A stretch of 57,622 nt of DNA from Ruminococcus sp. (GCF_024692365.1 NZ_JAILMR010000027.1:1-57622); one strand, 5' to 3'; numbered from the stretch's first letter, positions 34,476 through 44,366 are shown. Numbers and translations are program-made. Notes: a model not told the origin generated them from the sequence alone.

Positions 34476-37367
34476 ATGTTAAAGATCAAAGACATCCGAA
34501 AGGAGTACATCACGGGCGACCTGAAACAGACTGCCTTGGATGGAGTGAGTCTTAATTTCCGTGACAACGAATTTGTTGCCATACTCGGACCATCGGGTTC
34601 AGGCAAGACGACCCTGTTGAATATCGTCGGCGGACTTGACCGCTACGACAGCGGCGACCTCATCATCAACGGAATTTCTACCAAAAAGTACAAGGACAGG
34701 GACTGGGACAGCTACCGCAACCATACTATCGGTTTCGTATTCCAGAGCTATAACCTTATCCCGCACCAGAGCGTGCTTTCAAATGTTGAGCTGGCGCTGA
34801 CAATATCGGGAATATCGAAATCCGAGAGAAAACGCCGTGCAAAAGAAGCCCTTGAAAAAGTCGGGCTTGGTGAACAGATACACAAGCGTCCGAACCAGAT
34901 GTCGGGCGGACAGATGCAGCGTGTGGCTATCGCGAGAGCGTTGGTAAATGACCCCGATATCCTTCTTGCCGACGAACCAACAGGCGCTCTTGATTCCGAG
35001 ACCAGCGTACAGGTCATGGATTTGCTTGCCGAAGTCGCAAAAGACAGACTTGTTATAATGGTCACTCATAACCCCGAGCTTGCTGAGGAATATGCCAACA
35101 GGATAGTCAAGCTGAAGGACGGCAGGATAATCAACGACTCGAATCCATATGAAGTTGATGAAGCAGAACTTACTCCACCCGAGCATAAAAATATGGGCAA
35201 GTCTTCAATGTCACCACTGACTTCTCTCGGACTAAGTTTCAACAATCTGCGCACCAAAAAGGGAAGAACTCTGCTGACGGCTTTTGCGGGTTCTATCGGT
35301 ATTATCGGAATAGCGCTGATACTTTCGCTTTCAAACGGCGTAAACAATTATATCAGCGATGTGCAGAAAAGCACCATGTCCTCGTACCCTATCAGTATCG
35401 AAGCCACAGCTTTTGATTATAGCGCTGTGATGGAAAACACACCAATGGGCAGGCAGAAGGAAGATGAAAAAGAACACGATATGGACGGCGTTTATGTCGA
35501 TGGTTCGGATATCGAAAACGAGTCGGCAATGTCTCTCAGCATCACCGAAAACAACTTGACCGCATTCAAAAAATATCTCGATGATAAGGACAGCGAGATA
35601 AATAAATACGTTGGTGAGAACGGCATAGTTTATTCCTACGATACAAAATTCGGCGTATTCACCTATGACGATAACGGTGAGTTCGTCAATACCGACGGAA
35701 GCACCCTTTCAGACAGAAAAGAAACTCCTTTGGTAAGCAGGAACGTTATGGGAATGATGGGCGTTTATTCATCTGATTTCTCTCAGCTTATCGCGGGTGC
35801 AGACGGCGAACAGGTCAGCAATGTAATGACCGAGAACTATGAAGTTCTTTACGGTAAGTATCCCGAAAAATATGATGAGATAGTTCTTGTCCTCAACGAG
35901 AACAATGAGGTATCAGCCACCGCTCTTTATGAACTCGGTATCCTGCCCACACAGGAATACAAAGATATCATGAACAAGATCGAGGCGGGCGAAGAAGTTA
36001 CGATAGAATCGAAAAAGCTTGACTATGCAGATATCTGCGCTAAGGATTTTTATCTTATCCCCCAGTGCGACCTCTTTGTAAAGAACGAAAGAGGCACATA
36101 CGATAATCTCTCGGCTGACAACAAAGCGATAGAGGGAATGATAGACAGTTCAATAAAGTTGAAGATAGTTGGTATCATCAAGCCTAACGCCGATTCCGAT
36201 GTTAAGTTGATAAGTACACCCATCGGTTATACCTCGGCGCTGACAAATTACCTTATCGAACATACCAATAACAGCGAAGTTGTAAAAGCCCAGATGGATA
36301 ACAAGGAGATAAATGTCATTAACGGTCTGCGCTTTGAAGCTGCCGATGACCAGCAGAAGATCGAGGACGCAAAGACCTATATCAGAAACCTGAACACAAG
36401 TGAAAAAGCAAGCCTTTTCACCACCATGATGCAGTCCATGGACGGTATGGATATGATGTCGATGTCAGGAATGTCCATGGACGATCTTTCAGCAATTATC
36501 CCCGGTATGTCGGACGAGATACAGAATTACGTTGCTTCAGCAGATGCAGGAAATTCCGAAAAATCAGAAGACGAAGAAACTCCGGAAAATGCAGATACGA
36601 CCGAGATGCCTGAAAATCTTGAAGCAATTTCCGCCGCATTGGCAGACACGGAAAACATGAGCGAGATGGATATGTCGGAATATCTTGATAAATATCTTGA
36701 ATCCCCCGATGATGAAGTAATGCTGATGATTTACGATATGTATATCTCAAGTGGAGACTATGATGATACTCTCTCGAAACTCGGCGTTGTCAGCCTTGAC
36801 GCACCTTCTTCCATAGATATCTATGCAGATGACTTTGAATCAAAGGACGCAATTGCAAAGTGCATAAATGACTACAACAGTGAAGCAAGCCCGGAAGACC
36901 AGATCACCTACACCGATTACGTAGGTCTGCTGATGTCATCGGTAACAAGGATAGTAAATACTATATCCTATGTACTGATAGCCTTCGTTGCTGTATCGCT
37001 GATAGTTTCCTCTATCATGATCGGCATCATCACCTATATCTCCGTTCTCGAAAGAACCAAGGAGATAGGTATCCTTCGTGCGATAGGTGCTTCAAAGAGA
37101 AATATCTCACAGGTATTCAATGCTGAAACATTTATTATTGGACTTTGTTCGGGACTTATCGGTATAGGTCTGACTCTGCTGATGCTGATACCCGGCAATG
37201 CTGTGATACACAAAGTTGCAGAATCCGATGATGTAAATGCATCACTCCCCGTGCTGAGTGCATTTGTACTGATAGCTCTCAGCATATTCCTGACGCTTAT
37301 AGGCGGCTTTATCCCCGCGAAAAAAGCAGCCAAGAAAGACCCTGTTACTGCACTCAGAACTGAGTGA
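34476..37367 (+). CDS. ABC transporter ATPase-permease fusion, MacB/FtsX type
   Basis: The 963-residue protein joins an ATPase (1 to about 230: Walker A GPSGSGKT at 38-45, signature MSGGQMQR, Walker B ILLADEP, H-loop THN) to a MacB-type permease with one membrane segment near 265-290, a large outer domain (about 295-815) and three C-terminal membrane segments flanking the FtsX motif [20 protein letters not shown]. Such proteins couple ATP use in the cell to movement of an outer domain; they export peptides or lipoproteins or act in antibiotic defence. The outer domain has a methionine-rich stretch near 650-680. AAGGAG precedes ATG by eight bases. It stands alone. Confidence 0.9.
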   Translation: MLKIKDIRKEYITGDLKQTALDGVSLNFRDNEFVAILGPSGSGKTTLLNIVGGLDRYDSGDLIINGISTKKYKDRDWDSYRNHTIGFVFQSYNLIPHQSVLSNVELALTISGISKSERKRRAKEALEKVGLGEQIHKRPNQMSGGQMQRVAIARALVNDPDILLADEPTGALDSETSVQVMDLLAEVAKDRLVIMVTHNPELAEEYANRIVKLKDGRIINDSNPYEVDEAELTPPEHKNMGKSSMSPLTSLGLSFNNLRTKKGRTLLTAFAGSIGIIGIALILSLSNGVNNYISDVQKSTMSSYPISIEATAFDYSAVMENTPMGRQKEDEKEHDMDGVYVDGSDIENESAMSLSITENNLTAFKKYLDDKDSEINKYVGENGIVYSYDTKFGVFTYDDNGEFVNTDGSTLSDRKETPLVSRNVMGMMGVYSSDFSQLIAGADGEQVSNVMTENYEVLYGKYPEKYDEIVLVLNENNEVSATALYELGILPTQEYKDIMNKIEAGEEVTIESKKLDYADICAKDFYLIPQCDLFVKNERGTYDNLSADNKAIEGMIDSSIKLKIVGIIKPNADSDVKLISTPIGYTSALTNYLIEHTNNSEVVKAQMDNKEINVINGLRFEAADDQQKIEDAKTYIRNLNTSEKASLFTTMMQSMDGMDMMSMSGMSMDDLSAIIPGMSDEIQNYVASADAGNSEKSEDEETPENADTTEMPENLEAISAALADTENMSEMDMSEYLDKYLESPDDEVMLMIYDMYISSGDYDDTLSKLGVVSLDAPSSIDIYADDFESKDAIAKCINDYNSEASPEDQITYTDYVGLLMSSVTRIVNTISYVLIAFVAVSLIVSSIMIGIITYISVLERTKEIGILRAIGASKRNISQVFNAETFIIGLCSGLIGIGLTLLMLIPGNAVIHKVAESDDVNASLPVLSAFVLIALSIFLTLIGGFIPAKKAAKKDPVTALRTE

Positions 37368-37385
37368 TATCGTATATAAATTTTA

Positions 37386-37425
37386 CCGCCGATGTGTTTG
37401 TTTGGGCACATCGGCGGGTTTGTTT
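37386..37425 (+). terminator. Terminator of the ABC transporter gene
   Basis: An 11-bp perfect stem CCGCCGATGTG/CACATCGGCGG with a 10-nt loop is followed by GTTTGTTT. Confidence 0.7.
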
Positions 37426-37487
37426 CACCGAGTAAATGTGTCTGTTGAAAAAATTTTAACCAATCTTTAAGCCACAACACCAAGTAC

Positions 37488-37530
37488 AAAAAACGCCATA
37501 GTATCCCCGAAAGATACTATGGCGTTTTTT
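37488..37530. terminator. Bidirectional terminator between ABC transporter and flavodiiron genes
   Basis: An 18-bp perfect stem (37488-37505 with 37513-37530) has six As on the left arm and six Ts on the right arm around loop CCCGAAA. It can end transcripts from both sides. Confidence 0.9.
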
Positions 37531-37548
37531 CATATCAGCTACTTAATA

Positions 37549-38718
37549 TCACTTAGCAGTCAGAGCATCTGCCAGCTCTTCCAGAGCCTTTTCGCTCTCG
37601 GCGTTCAGTGCAGACTTTATCGTAACAACAGGCTCAACAAGTGTGATATCCTTGAACTTTTCAACATATCCCTTGATGACCCTTGCTGCGGAAGGTGCCC
37701 ATGAACCGTTCTCGACTATGGCTATATTCCTGTTTCTGTAAGTCTTGTCACGCAGATGCATCAGAAGTTCTTCCATAGGAGGGAACACGCCGCCATCGTA
37801 AGAAGAAGACATCAGTACAAGCCTGTCATAGCGGAATGCGTCCTCAACAGCTTCTGCCTGATCGTCGCGGGTAATGTCAGAGAGAGAAACCTTTTCAGCA
37901 CCCTTTGCTTCCAGCATTTCTTTCAGCTTTTCAGCCGCTGCAAGAGTGTTGCCGTGTATGGAAGCACAAGCGATGAATATGCCCTTGTTTTCGGGCTCGT
38001 AGCTTGACCATGTATTGTAAAGATCAATATAATAGCCCAGATTCTCGGTGAGTATCGGTCCGTGGAGAGGGAGTATCATCTTGATATCCAGCGCAGCTGC
38101 CTTTTTAAGAACAGCCTGAACCTGTGCGCCGTATTTGCCTACTATATTAAAATAGTATCTTCTTGCCTCGCAAGCCCAGTCCTCATCGGTATCAAGTGTG
38201 CCGAACTTTCCGAAAGCGTCAGCAGAGAAGAAAGCGCCTTCGCTTACTTCGTAGGTCATCATAACCTCAGGCCAGTGAACCATAGGTGTCATGAAGAATT
38301 TCAGAGTATGGTTGCCCAGTTCAAGGGTGTCGCCCTCTTTGACGATCACAGAACGTTCGCCGATATCGGGGATATTGAAGAACTGTCCCAGCATGGTGAA
38401 TGTCTTTGCGTTGCCGACTACCTTCATGTCAGGGTATTCAGCCATCAGCTTAGCGATATTACCTGAATGATCGGGTTCAACGTGCTGAACCACCAGATAA
38501 TCAGCTTTTCTGTCGCCCAGTGCCTTTTTGACATTTGCGAGCCAGATATCGCTTACACGCTTATCGGCTGTATCCATGATACAAACCTTTTCATCGAGTA
38601 TAGCATAAGAATTGTAAGCCATACCGTTAGGCACATCGTACTGACTTTCAAAGAGATCGATATCCTTATCGTCAGCACCTATATATACTATGTTTTCGGA
38701 AATTTTTACTTCTGCCAT
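37549..38718 (-). CDS. Flavodiiron protein (FprA family, O2/NO reductase)
   Basis: The 389-residue protein has a metallo-beta-lactamase-like diiron domain (1 to about 250) and a C-terminal flavodoxin domain (about 255-389; FIACASIHGNTLAAAEKL). The metal ligands are visible as H79-x-E81-x-D83-H84 in VQHVEPDHSGN, then MVHWPE, SADAFG and LPLHGP. It takes electrons from rubredoxin or ferredoxin and reduces oxygen to water or NO to N2O, protecting a strict anaerobe. No rubredoxin gene is adjacent. AGGAGG lies eight bases before ATG 38718. It is monocistronic with its own strong promoter. Confidence 0.93.
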   Translation of the reverse strand: MAEVKISENIVYIGADDKDIDLFESQYDVPNGMAYNSYAILDEKVCIMDTADKRVSDIWLANVKKALGDRKADYLVVQHVEPDHSGNIAKLMAEYPDMKVVGNAKTFTMLGQFFNIPDIGERSVIVKEGDTLELGNHTLKFFMTPMVHWPEVMMTYEVSEGAFFSADAFGKFGTLDTDEDWACEARRYYFNIVGKYGAQVQAVLKKAAALDIKMILPLHGPILTENLGYYIDLYNTWSSYEPENKGIFIACASIHGNTLAAAEKLKEMLEAKGAEKVSLSDITRDDQAEAVEDAFRYDRLVLMSSSYDGGVFPPMEELLMHLRDKTYRNRNIAIVENGSWAPSAARVIKGYVEKFKDITLVEPVVTIKSALNAESEKALEELADALTAK

Positions 38719-38748
38719 TGTTATTACCTCCTGATCTGGTATACTTTT

Positions 38749-38777
38749 ATTGTATCACATTATTTGGTCATTGTCAA
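38749..38777 (-). promoter_or_regulatory. Promoter of the flavodiiron gene
   Basis: On the - strand TTGACA (38777-38772) and TACAAT (38754-38749) are 17 bases apart. Confidence 0.85.
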
Positions 38778-38928
38778 TATAAACAATTTATGCTGCGTAA
38801 AATCGGTTATGAATAATAAAGATGGGTTGGTGGATTTATCTCGTCAAGTGTGGAGAATGCCGTATAAAGCTCCACCAAAGTCATATCCTCTTTCAAATTT
38901 TATCTTAATATCAACATGAAAACACAGA

Positions 38929-38957
38929 TTGACTTTTGGAAATCAGCTTGGTATAAT
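38929..38957 (+). promoter_or_regulatory. Promoter of the SUKH-like gene
   Basis: TTGACT (38929-38934) and TATAAT (38952-38957) are 17 bases apart with extended -10 TGG. Transcription would start near 38964, which rules out the in-frame ATG at 38916 as a start. Confidence 0.85.
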
Positions 38958-38978
38958 AATGATAAGCGAGGTGTCGGT

Positions 38979-39518
38979 ATGAAAAACAAAGATCAACTAA
39001 ACCAGATAATGGAATATATCGAAAATAATGAAGATCTTCAGGACTATCTTTCAGGGGAATGTGATTTTGATATTGAGGAACATGAACAGCTGATAGATGA
39101 TCTGGAATTCCTTTTGGAATGTGGTGAGAGCAACTATAAGCTCGAACCATTTGCCTGTAACGGTTCGGGCGGTGTATATGCTCTGCTTGACGGCGAAATG
39201 GTAGGACTGATAAATTCCGAGGGAGAAGCGGGTATAGTCGCAAAAAATATCCGCGATTTTTTCAGCATCATAATTCACTGCTGCTATCTGGAAGATTTCG
39301 GAAAGTTTAACTGGCTGGATAGTTTTTCTGAATTTACGGAACATTACCAGAAATGCGAAGACGATTTTCTCAAAGACTTTTCAGAAGAATTTGAACTTGA
39401 AAACGATTCGCAGAAGATATATCAGATGTTCAGAAATGGTGTTATGACACAGCCTAAACTGCTGATAACTGCAACATCAGATGAGTATGAGGATTATCAG
39501 CAGATATTTGAATTGTGA
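38979..39518 (+). CDS. SUKH/SMI1-KNR4-like protein
   Basis: The 179-residue acidic protein (many Glu, Asp and Phe) has a central segment FACNGSGGVYALLDGEMVGLINSEGEAGIVAKNIRD split by the pattern G-S-G-G, then S-E-G-E-A-G-x-V-A. That is typical of the SUKH superfamily, whose members are often immunity proteins against secreted toxins. The overall match is weak and the family call is inference. ATG 38979 follows GAGGTG at eight bases and sits 15 bases after the predicted transcript start. The next gene, 61 bases downstream, encodes a papain-fold-like protein and has no promoter that I can see, so the two may form one transcript. Confidence 0.55.
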   Translation: MKNKDQLNQIMEYIENNEDLQDYLSGECDFDIEEHEQLIDDLEFLLECGESNYKLEPFACNGSGGVYALLDGEMVGLINSEGEAGIVAKNIRDFFSIIIHCCYLEDFGKFNWLDSFSEFTEHYQKCEDDFLKDFSEEFELENDSQKIYQMFRNGVMTQPKLLITATSDEYEDYQQIFEL

Positions 39519-39579
39519 TTTTTAAAGCACTATGATACACTGTCATTGATCATATTTTAGGAAAATGGAGGCGATAAGT

Positions 39580-40242
39580 TTGAAAAAGAACTGGCTGATC
39601 TCATCACCCGTAAAGAACGGGAATGTCCCGAAAAGGGGGAGGGGCAAGCAGACGATAGATAACCTTGCGCACAATACAGCTGTATTTGAAGGTTGCAAAA
39701 ACAGGCTGCTGCACGGACAGAGAACAAAGCCGCTGTGCGATATGCGTTACGGAACATATCCCCTTAGCTGGAACGGTTGTGAACTCATCGCCTGCTATAA
39801 TTGTGCAGTTATGTTGGGATGTAAGATAACATTTCCGCAAGTGGTGTTTGAGTTTGAGATAAACAAAATGCATTATATTTTCCCGAACGGCTACTGGGGA
39901 ACTGCGCCGAAGAAACTCTGGTACTTTTTCAAAAAGCACGATATGCCGTTTCGCTCTTTCCGTAATGGGGAGCAGTTTGCGAAATATGCAAAAACCACAA
40001 AAGCTTCCTGCGGGATAATTTCTTTCTGGAACAATGATCTTTCAACTGCAAAATTTCACGGGCTGGATTTTTTCAGCGGCGGACTTCATACAGTTGCGTA
40101 CCTGTACCGTGCTGGAAGATTCTACGTATATAATCTTTACGGTAATGACACTTCTGTGCGTACATATGCTGATATAAGTGAAGTTTATAAAGACAATCGA
40201 TTCATCATTGGGTATATTTTTGATGGGGATATCAAGGGATAA
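39580..40242 (+). CDS. C39/papain-fold-like protein of unknown function
   Basis: The 220-residue protein has the order expected of a C39-like cysteine peptidase: C in SWNGCELIACYNCAVML, a helix-rich middle (WGTAPKKLWYFFKKHDM), then H in GGLHTVAYLYRAGRFYVYNL followed by N/D in YNLYGND. There is no signal peptide. It may be a peptidase, a deamidase or an effector domain; I cannot tell which. I prefer the TTG start at 39580, because GGAGG at 39567-39571 is eight bases upstream; the ATG at 39565 overlaps that ribosome site. It follows the SUKH-like gene on the same strand. Confidence 0.6.
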   Translation: MKKNWLISSPVKNGNVPKRGRGKQTIDNLAHNTAVFEGCKNRLLHGQRTKPLCDMRYGTYPLSWNGCELIACYNCAVMLGCKITFPQVVFEFEINKMHYIFPNGYWGTAPKKLWYFFKKHDMPFRSFRNGEQFAKYAKTTKASCGIISFWNNDLSTAKFHGLDFFSGGLHTVAYLYRAGRFYVYNLYGNDTSVRTYADISEVYKDNRFIIGYIFDGDIKG

Positions 40243-40277
40243 TATGCGACAGAGTTAACATAGGTAACTGAAATAAA

Positions 40278-40513
40278 AATGCCAAGGAAAAGAGCTTTGG
40301 CTCAAGCCTTTCGCGAAAGGCTTGCAGGAGTTTGAGGGCGGCGCCCTCAATCACCAAGGCAATGTACCAAGATTTACGATAAACTACAAGAGTAAATAAA
40401 CTCATACCAAACAATGCGCGGGCATACGAAAACATTCGAGCGTGTACCAAAGCTTACGACCGTATTTTCTGGTATGCGTGAAAAATGCCCGCGCGCTTTA
40501 TTACCTTGGCATT
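40278..40513. repeat. 236-base structured repeat element with inverted ends
   Basis: The element is bounded by the 10-base inverted repeats AATGCCAAGG (40278-40287) and CCTTGGCATT (40504-40513). Inside are the palindrome CAAGCCTTTCGCGAAAGGCTTG split at its centre (40303-40313 with 40314-40324), a TTGAGGGC/GCCCTCAA hairpin (40332-40350), an internal end copy CCAAGGCAAT near 40354 and a GCGCGGGCAT/ATGCCCGCGC pair (40416-40425 with 40485-40494). It contains no ORF. This looks like a non-coding mobile repeat (MITE-like) or a large structured RNA; the transcript terminator of the upstream gene may also lie in it. Confidence 0.6.
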
Positions 40514-40634
40514 CTCCATAACCTAGATATGATCTGAGTCATGTAGAGAAAATACAATCTTTAGTTAACAAATTACATCAAAGCACAGAGTAACCACCAT
40601 GTACAAACGATATTGAAAATTTCTTAAAAATATC

Positions 40635-40663
40635 TTGAAGTTTTGGAAAAAATATGTTATAAT
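40635..40663 (+). promoter_or_regulatory. Promoter of the FIST-GGDEF operon
   Basis: TTGAAG (40635-40640) and TATAAT (40658-40663) are 17 bases apart with extended -10 TGT. Confidence 0.8.
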
Positions 40664-40707
40664 ACTTCTTAAATGTAACGAAGTTTTACTGAATGGAGGC
40701 ACTGTCC

Positions 40708-42435
40708 TTGAGACAATTTCAGTTTTATTATTATAACGACTTCACGCTGAAGACCGAGTTGACAAAAATACGTCTGTGGTGCGATTCCAGTGTTTATTCG
40801 CATATAGTTTTTCAGATTTATTCCGAACTTATCGACAAGGAGAAAATCGAGAATATCTGTTCAATAATTGAGAACGCTTTGCCGCAGGCTGAATATTTCG
40901 GTTGTTCGACAAACGGAAATATCATCGGCGGAGAATTTTCAGGGTGCGATATCAGCATTGTTTGTACCGTGTTTGAATACCCATCTACCAAAATGATGTT
41001 CAGACAGTACGATCTTTCCGCAGAAACTTCTGACAGCGTCACAGGTGATATTCTTCGCATTATTGATGAGAACCCCTGGGTCAAAGCGGTTGAACTTGTG
41101 ACTACTATCCGCGGTATGTCCATGACAGGTTTCTGCGATAACCTCAGCAAGGCGAGGGAGGATATTCAGATATTCGGCGGCGGTGCTTTTGCGCTGGATA
41201 TCAATAATGAGTCTGCCTGCGTGTTCTCAAAATGCGGTGGATTTTCACAGGGCGGTGTAGTTTTCTGGCTGCTGGGCGGTGAAGACCTTGAGATAGATTC
41301 AACCTACGTCACAGGTTGGAAACCTCTCGGAAAGGTGTTCCATGTGACCCGTTCCGAGGGCAGCAGGCTGTATGAACTGGACGGCGCACCTGCTTATGAT
41401 GTTTACTACAAGTACCTCAACATCAAAAACGACGAGCGCTTTTTCAGCCATACGCTGGAATTCCCATTCTTCTATAAACTGCACGGCATAAACATACTCC
41501 GTGCCCCGACTGCAAGTCTTGAAGACGGTTCGCTGATAATGACCTCTGATATGGAGTCAGACGTTTTTGCACAGCTTGCCTATGGCGACCCTGGCACGAT
41601 ACTTGACAGCGTCCGCGAAGAGGGCGCAAGGATACGTGATTTCCGTCCCGAAAGTGTGCAGATATTTTCCTGTGCAGCTAGGCGAAGCTTCTGGGGAAAT
41701 ACGGAGATATCTAAGGAATCCAAGCCTTTCGGCGGCATCGCGCCGACCTCGGGCTTCTATACATCGGGGGAGTTTCTGCGAACAGGGAAGTACGTAAATC
41801 AGCATAACGTAACTATGATACTGGTGGGTATGCGTGAGGGTCTTGCTGATGACCAGCCTGCAAAGACTCTGGAGATAGATGACAGTGAATTCACGGGCAA
41901 TATGGCGCTGATAAACCGTCTGGCAAACTATATCAACGCCGCATTCGTTGAACTGGAAGAATCCGCAGTACGTGATGGTCTTACCAAGCTTTTCAACCGT
42001 GCAGAGATTCAGCGCAGGATAAACGAACGCCTTGTCAGCGGGGAACCGCTTTCGCTGGTAATGATAGATATTGACAATTTCAAGTCTGTCAACGATACAT
42101 ACGGTCATAACGAGGGCGACAATGTCATAGTCGGGTTGGCAAAAATGTTGAAAGAAGGAATTTCCAGTCACGGCAGTCCTGCATCGGCGGGACGATGGGG
42201 CGGTGAAGAATTCATGGTTCTTCTGCCCGAAGGTATCGACAGTGCTATCGACGCAGCAAGGGATATGTGTTCTCTTTTCAGCGAGAAAAACTTCCCCCTT
42301 GCAGGGCACAGAACGATAAGCATAGGCGTTACCGAAGCCAGAGAAGACGACACTCTCGATAAACTGCTGATACGTGTGGATTCAGCGCTTTACGATGCTA
42401 AGCACGGCGGCAAGAACAGGTTTGTTGTTGTTTGA
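40708..42435 (+). CDS. FIST sensor domain - GGDEF diguanylate cyclase
   Basis: The 575-residue cytoplasmic protein has N- and C-terminal FIST domains (about 1-370; FGCSTNGNIIGGEF and VQIFSCAARRSFWG are typical) joined by a short helix (EESAVRDGLTKLFNRAEIQRRI) to a GGDEF domain with active loop RWGGEEFMVLLP. FIST domains bind small ligands, probably amino acids, and occur in signalling proteins. It should make c-di-GMP in response to such a ligand. I prefer the TTG start at 40708, eight bases after GGAGG; the ATG at 40693 contains part of that site. A PARG gene follows after 36 bases on the same strand. Confidence 0.9.
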   Translation: MRQFQFYYYNDFTLKTELTKIRLWCDSSVYSHIVFQIYSELIDKEKIENICSIIENALPQAEYFGCSTNGNIIGGEFSGCDISIVCTVFEYPSTKMMFRQYDLSAETSDSVTGDILRIIDENPWVKAVELVTTIRGMSMTGFCDNLSKAREDIQIFGGGAFALDINNESACVFSKCGGFSQGGVVFWLLGGEDLEIDSTYVTGWKPLGKVFHVTRSEGSRLYELDGAPAYDVYYKYLNIKNDERFFSHTLEFPFFYKLHGINILRAPTASLEDGSLIMTSDMESDVFAQLAYGDPGTILDSVREEGARIRDFRPESVQIFSCAARRSFWGNTEISKESKPFGGIAPTSGFYTSGEFLRTGKYVNQHNVTMILVGMREGLADDQPAKTLEIDDSEFTGNMALINRLANYINAAFVELEESAVRDGLTKLFNRAEIQRRINERLVSGEPLSLVMIDIDNFKSVNDTYGHNEGDNVIVGLAKMLKEGISSHGSPASAGRWGGEEFMVLLPEGIDSAIDAARDMCSLFSEKNFPLAGHRTISIGVTEAREDDTLDKLLIRVDSALYDAKHGGKNRFVVV

Positions 42436-42471
42436 GTTCAAGTCTCTGACTCGTTTTAGGTAGGTGACAAA

Positions 42472-43278
42472 ATGAATAATATCGCAATAGCTAAGGAAAC
42501 CATCAGGATCACTTCCGAACTTGAATACAATGCCAATGGAACAAAGGTCACGCTACCTCAGCATGATACAGCCGCAGTTGAAGTGATATCTCCCTCAATG
42601 GGCGAAGCGATGTTGAAAGAGGATTTATCCGCACATTATGTAGGAGAAACCTGTACTATTGAAGTTACCTGTGAAGATTCATTTGAAGCCGCTAAGCGTT
42701 TGAATGAACCGATGGTCATGAATTTTGCAAATGCCCACAATGCAGGCGGAGGTTTTAGACTTGGTGCATCAGCGCAGGAAGAAGCTTTATGCAGGTGCAG
42801 TACGCTGTACAGCTCAATATCTTCAAAAGCGGCGAGCGAAATGTATCGCTACAACAACACTCACATCAGCATGGTCGAATCCGACTATATGCTCTATTCG
42901 CCAGAAGTATGGGTCATACGCACAAGTGACCTTCAGCTGACGGCAAATCCATTCAAAGTATCGGTGATGACCATATCTGCCCCTAACAGACGCGGAGCGG
43001 CACTTATCTCCACAGACTCCCTGATAGAGAGAACGATGACCCGCCGCATACGGATAATGTTGCGTATAGCGGCATCACACGGCTGCAAAGATCTTGTTCT
43101 CGGTGCATGGGGCTGCGGCGCTTTCGGCAATTCACCTAAGAAAGTATCGCAGTATTTCAAAAAAGTCCTTAAAGACGAAGGCTATGAAAAATGTTTTAAC
43201 CACATAGTTTTCGCTGTGTATGGCAGTCCCGAGGGTAAAAACGTAAAAGCTTTCCGAGAAACATTTGCGGATAAATAA
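42472..43278 (+). CDS. Bacterial-type poly(ADP-ribose) glycohydrolase (TIGR02452/DUF2263)
   Basis: The 268-residue protein has the PARG signature GGG-x7-QEE (AGGGFRLGASAQEEALCR) with the expected preceding NFANAHN and the C-terminal macro-fold strands LVLGAWGCGAFGNSP. It should remove ADP-ribose chains or units from proteins or nucleic acids in the cytoplasm. AGGTAGGTG precedes ATG by about six bases. It lies 36 bases behind the FIST-GGDEF gene, so both are probably on one transcript. No ADP-ribosyltransferase is visible nearby. Confidence 0.9.
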   Translation: MNNIAIAKETIRITSELEYNANGTKVTLPQHDTAAVEVISPSMGEAMLKEDLSAHYVGETCTIEVTCEDSFEAAKRLNEPMVMNFANAHNAGGGFRLGASAQEEALCRCSTLYSSISSKAASEMYRYNNTHISMVESDYMLYSPEVWVIRTSDLQLTANPFKVSVMTISAPNRRGAALISTDSLIERTMTRRIRIMLRIAASHGCKDLVLGAWGCGAFGNSPKKVSQYFKKVLKDEGYEKCFNHIVFAVYGSPEGKNVKAFRETFADK

Positions 43279-43437
43279 TCACGGTTGAGTTATATTTTTG
43301 ATATTAAAATTATTTACGTGATATAGTTTTCTCGGAAAAAGTAGTATTATATATTCAATGAAACGAATATAATTATATGAATGATGGGTAAAAAATGAAA
43401 ACGGAATATATGTTATGAAATGAACGGAGGATATCGC

Positions 43438-44250
43438 ATGAAAAAATTAGTTGCATCAATGCTTGCTTTTATAACAGTTGTATCTTTTGCTTCCTGCGGA
43501 GATACCACAACATCTGACAGCAGCAAGGCTGATACCAAGTCTGCCGCAGTTGAATCTACTTCCGAGCAGACAGAATCCGCTGCTGAGAAAGTTAATGATG
43601 ACAATGGTAACTATACAGTTCTGGCTGATTTCTCAAAGGGTCAGTCTGCAAGCTTTATGTGCTCCGATGGCTGGTCTAACGGCTCACCCTTCGACTGCAC
43701 ATGGAAAAAGGATAACGTTACCTTTGAAGATGGTCTGATGAAGCTGACTATCGACAGCGTAATTGAGGGCGAATACAATGCAGCCGAGTATCGTTCAAAT
43801 GAATTCTACGGCTACGGACTTTACGAAGTCAGCATGAAGCCTATGAAGAATATCGGCGTTGTATCTTCCTTCTTCACCTATACAGGTCCTTCCGACAGCA
43901 ATCCCTGGGACGAGATAGATATCGAGTTTCTCGGCAAGGATACCACAAAGGTGCAGTTCAACTACTACACCAACGGCAAGGGCAATCACGAGTTCCTTTA
44001 CGACCTCGGCTTTGACGCTTCCGAAGAATTCCACACTTACGGTTTTGAGTGGAAAGAGGATTCCATCACCTGGTATGTTGACGGCGAAGCTGTTTACACC
44101 GCAACTGAGAATCTGCCTGTAACTCCCGGCAAAATCATGATGAACGCATGGAACGGCAAGGGCGTTGACAGCTGGCTCGGTAAATACGACGGCACAACTC
44201 CTATCACTGCTGAATACCAGTTCGCACGCTTCACAGCTGCCGAAGAATAA
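43438..44250 (+). CDS. GH16 beta-1,3-1,4-glucanase (lichenase), lipoprotein
   Basis: The 270-residue protein starts with a lipoprotein signal peptide ending in the lipobox FASC (C20), then a Ser/Thr/Ala/Glu linker (about 22-60) and a GH16 jelly roll (about 65-265). The catalytic motif is [10 protein letters not shown] with E159, D161 and E163. It should cut mixed-linkage beta-glucan while tethered to the outer face of the membrane, unlike the released xylanases. ATG 43438 has GGAGG about nine bases upstream; an in-frame ATG 18 bases earlier lies before that site. Confidence 0.93.
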   Translation: MKKLVASMLAFITVVSFASCGDTTTSDSSKADTKSAAVESTSEQTESAAEKVNDDNGNYTVLADFSKGQSASFMCSDGWSNGSPFDCTWKKDNVTFEDGLMKLTIDSVIEGEYNAAEYRSNEFYGYGLYEVSMKPMKNIGVVSSFFTYTGPSDSNPWDEIDIEFLGKDTTKVQFNYYTNGKGNHEFLYDLGFDASEEFHTYGFEWKEDSITWYVDGEAVYTATENLPVTPGKIMMNAWNGKGVDSWLGKYDGTTPITAEYQFARFTAAEE

Positions 44251-44337
44251 GCCTTCTTCCGTTGCTTCCGCAAGGGGGCAATGATACCCAACCATATCCA
44301 TATATCCGTCTGGCGTCACCCGCGCCTGACAAAGACT

Positions 44338-44366
44338 AAGACCCTTTCAGAGGGTCTTTTCTTTTT
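44338..44366 (+). terminator. Terminator of the GH16 gene
   Basis: An 8-bp stem AAGACCCT/AGGGTCTT with loop TTCAG is followed by TTCTTTTT. Confidence 0.85.

Noticed and set aside
38467-38919. A + strand frame of 150 codons over the start of the flavodiiron gene and its promoter
   Set aside because: It crosses a well-supported - strand gene and a consensus promoter, and its end has no homology that I recognise.
40278-40513. The hairpin-rich element as a CRISPR array
   Set aside because: The repeats are inverted and of unequal length, and there are no regularly spaced direct repeats with unique spacers; no cas gene is present in the window.
41557-42309. A 250-codon - strand frame over the FIST-GGDEF gene
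   Set aside because: It is a shadow of the intact GGDEF domain, with no start signal and no recognisable domain.
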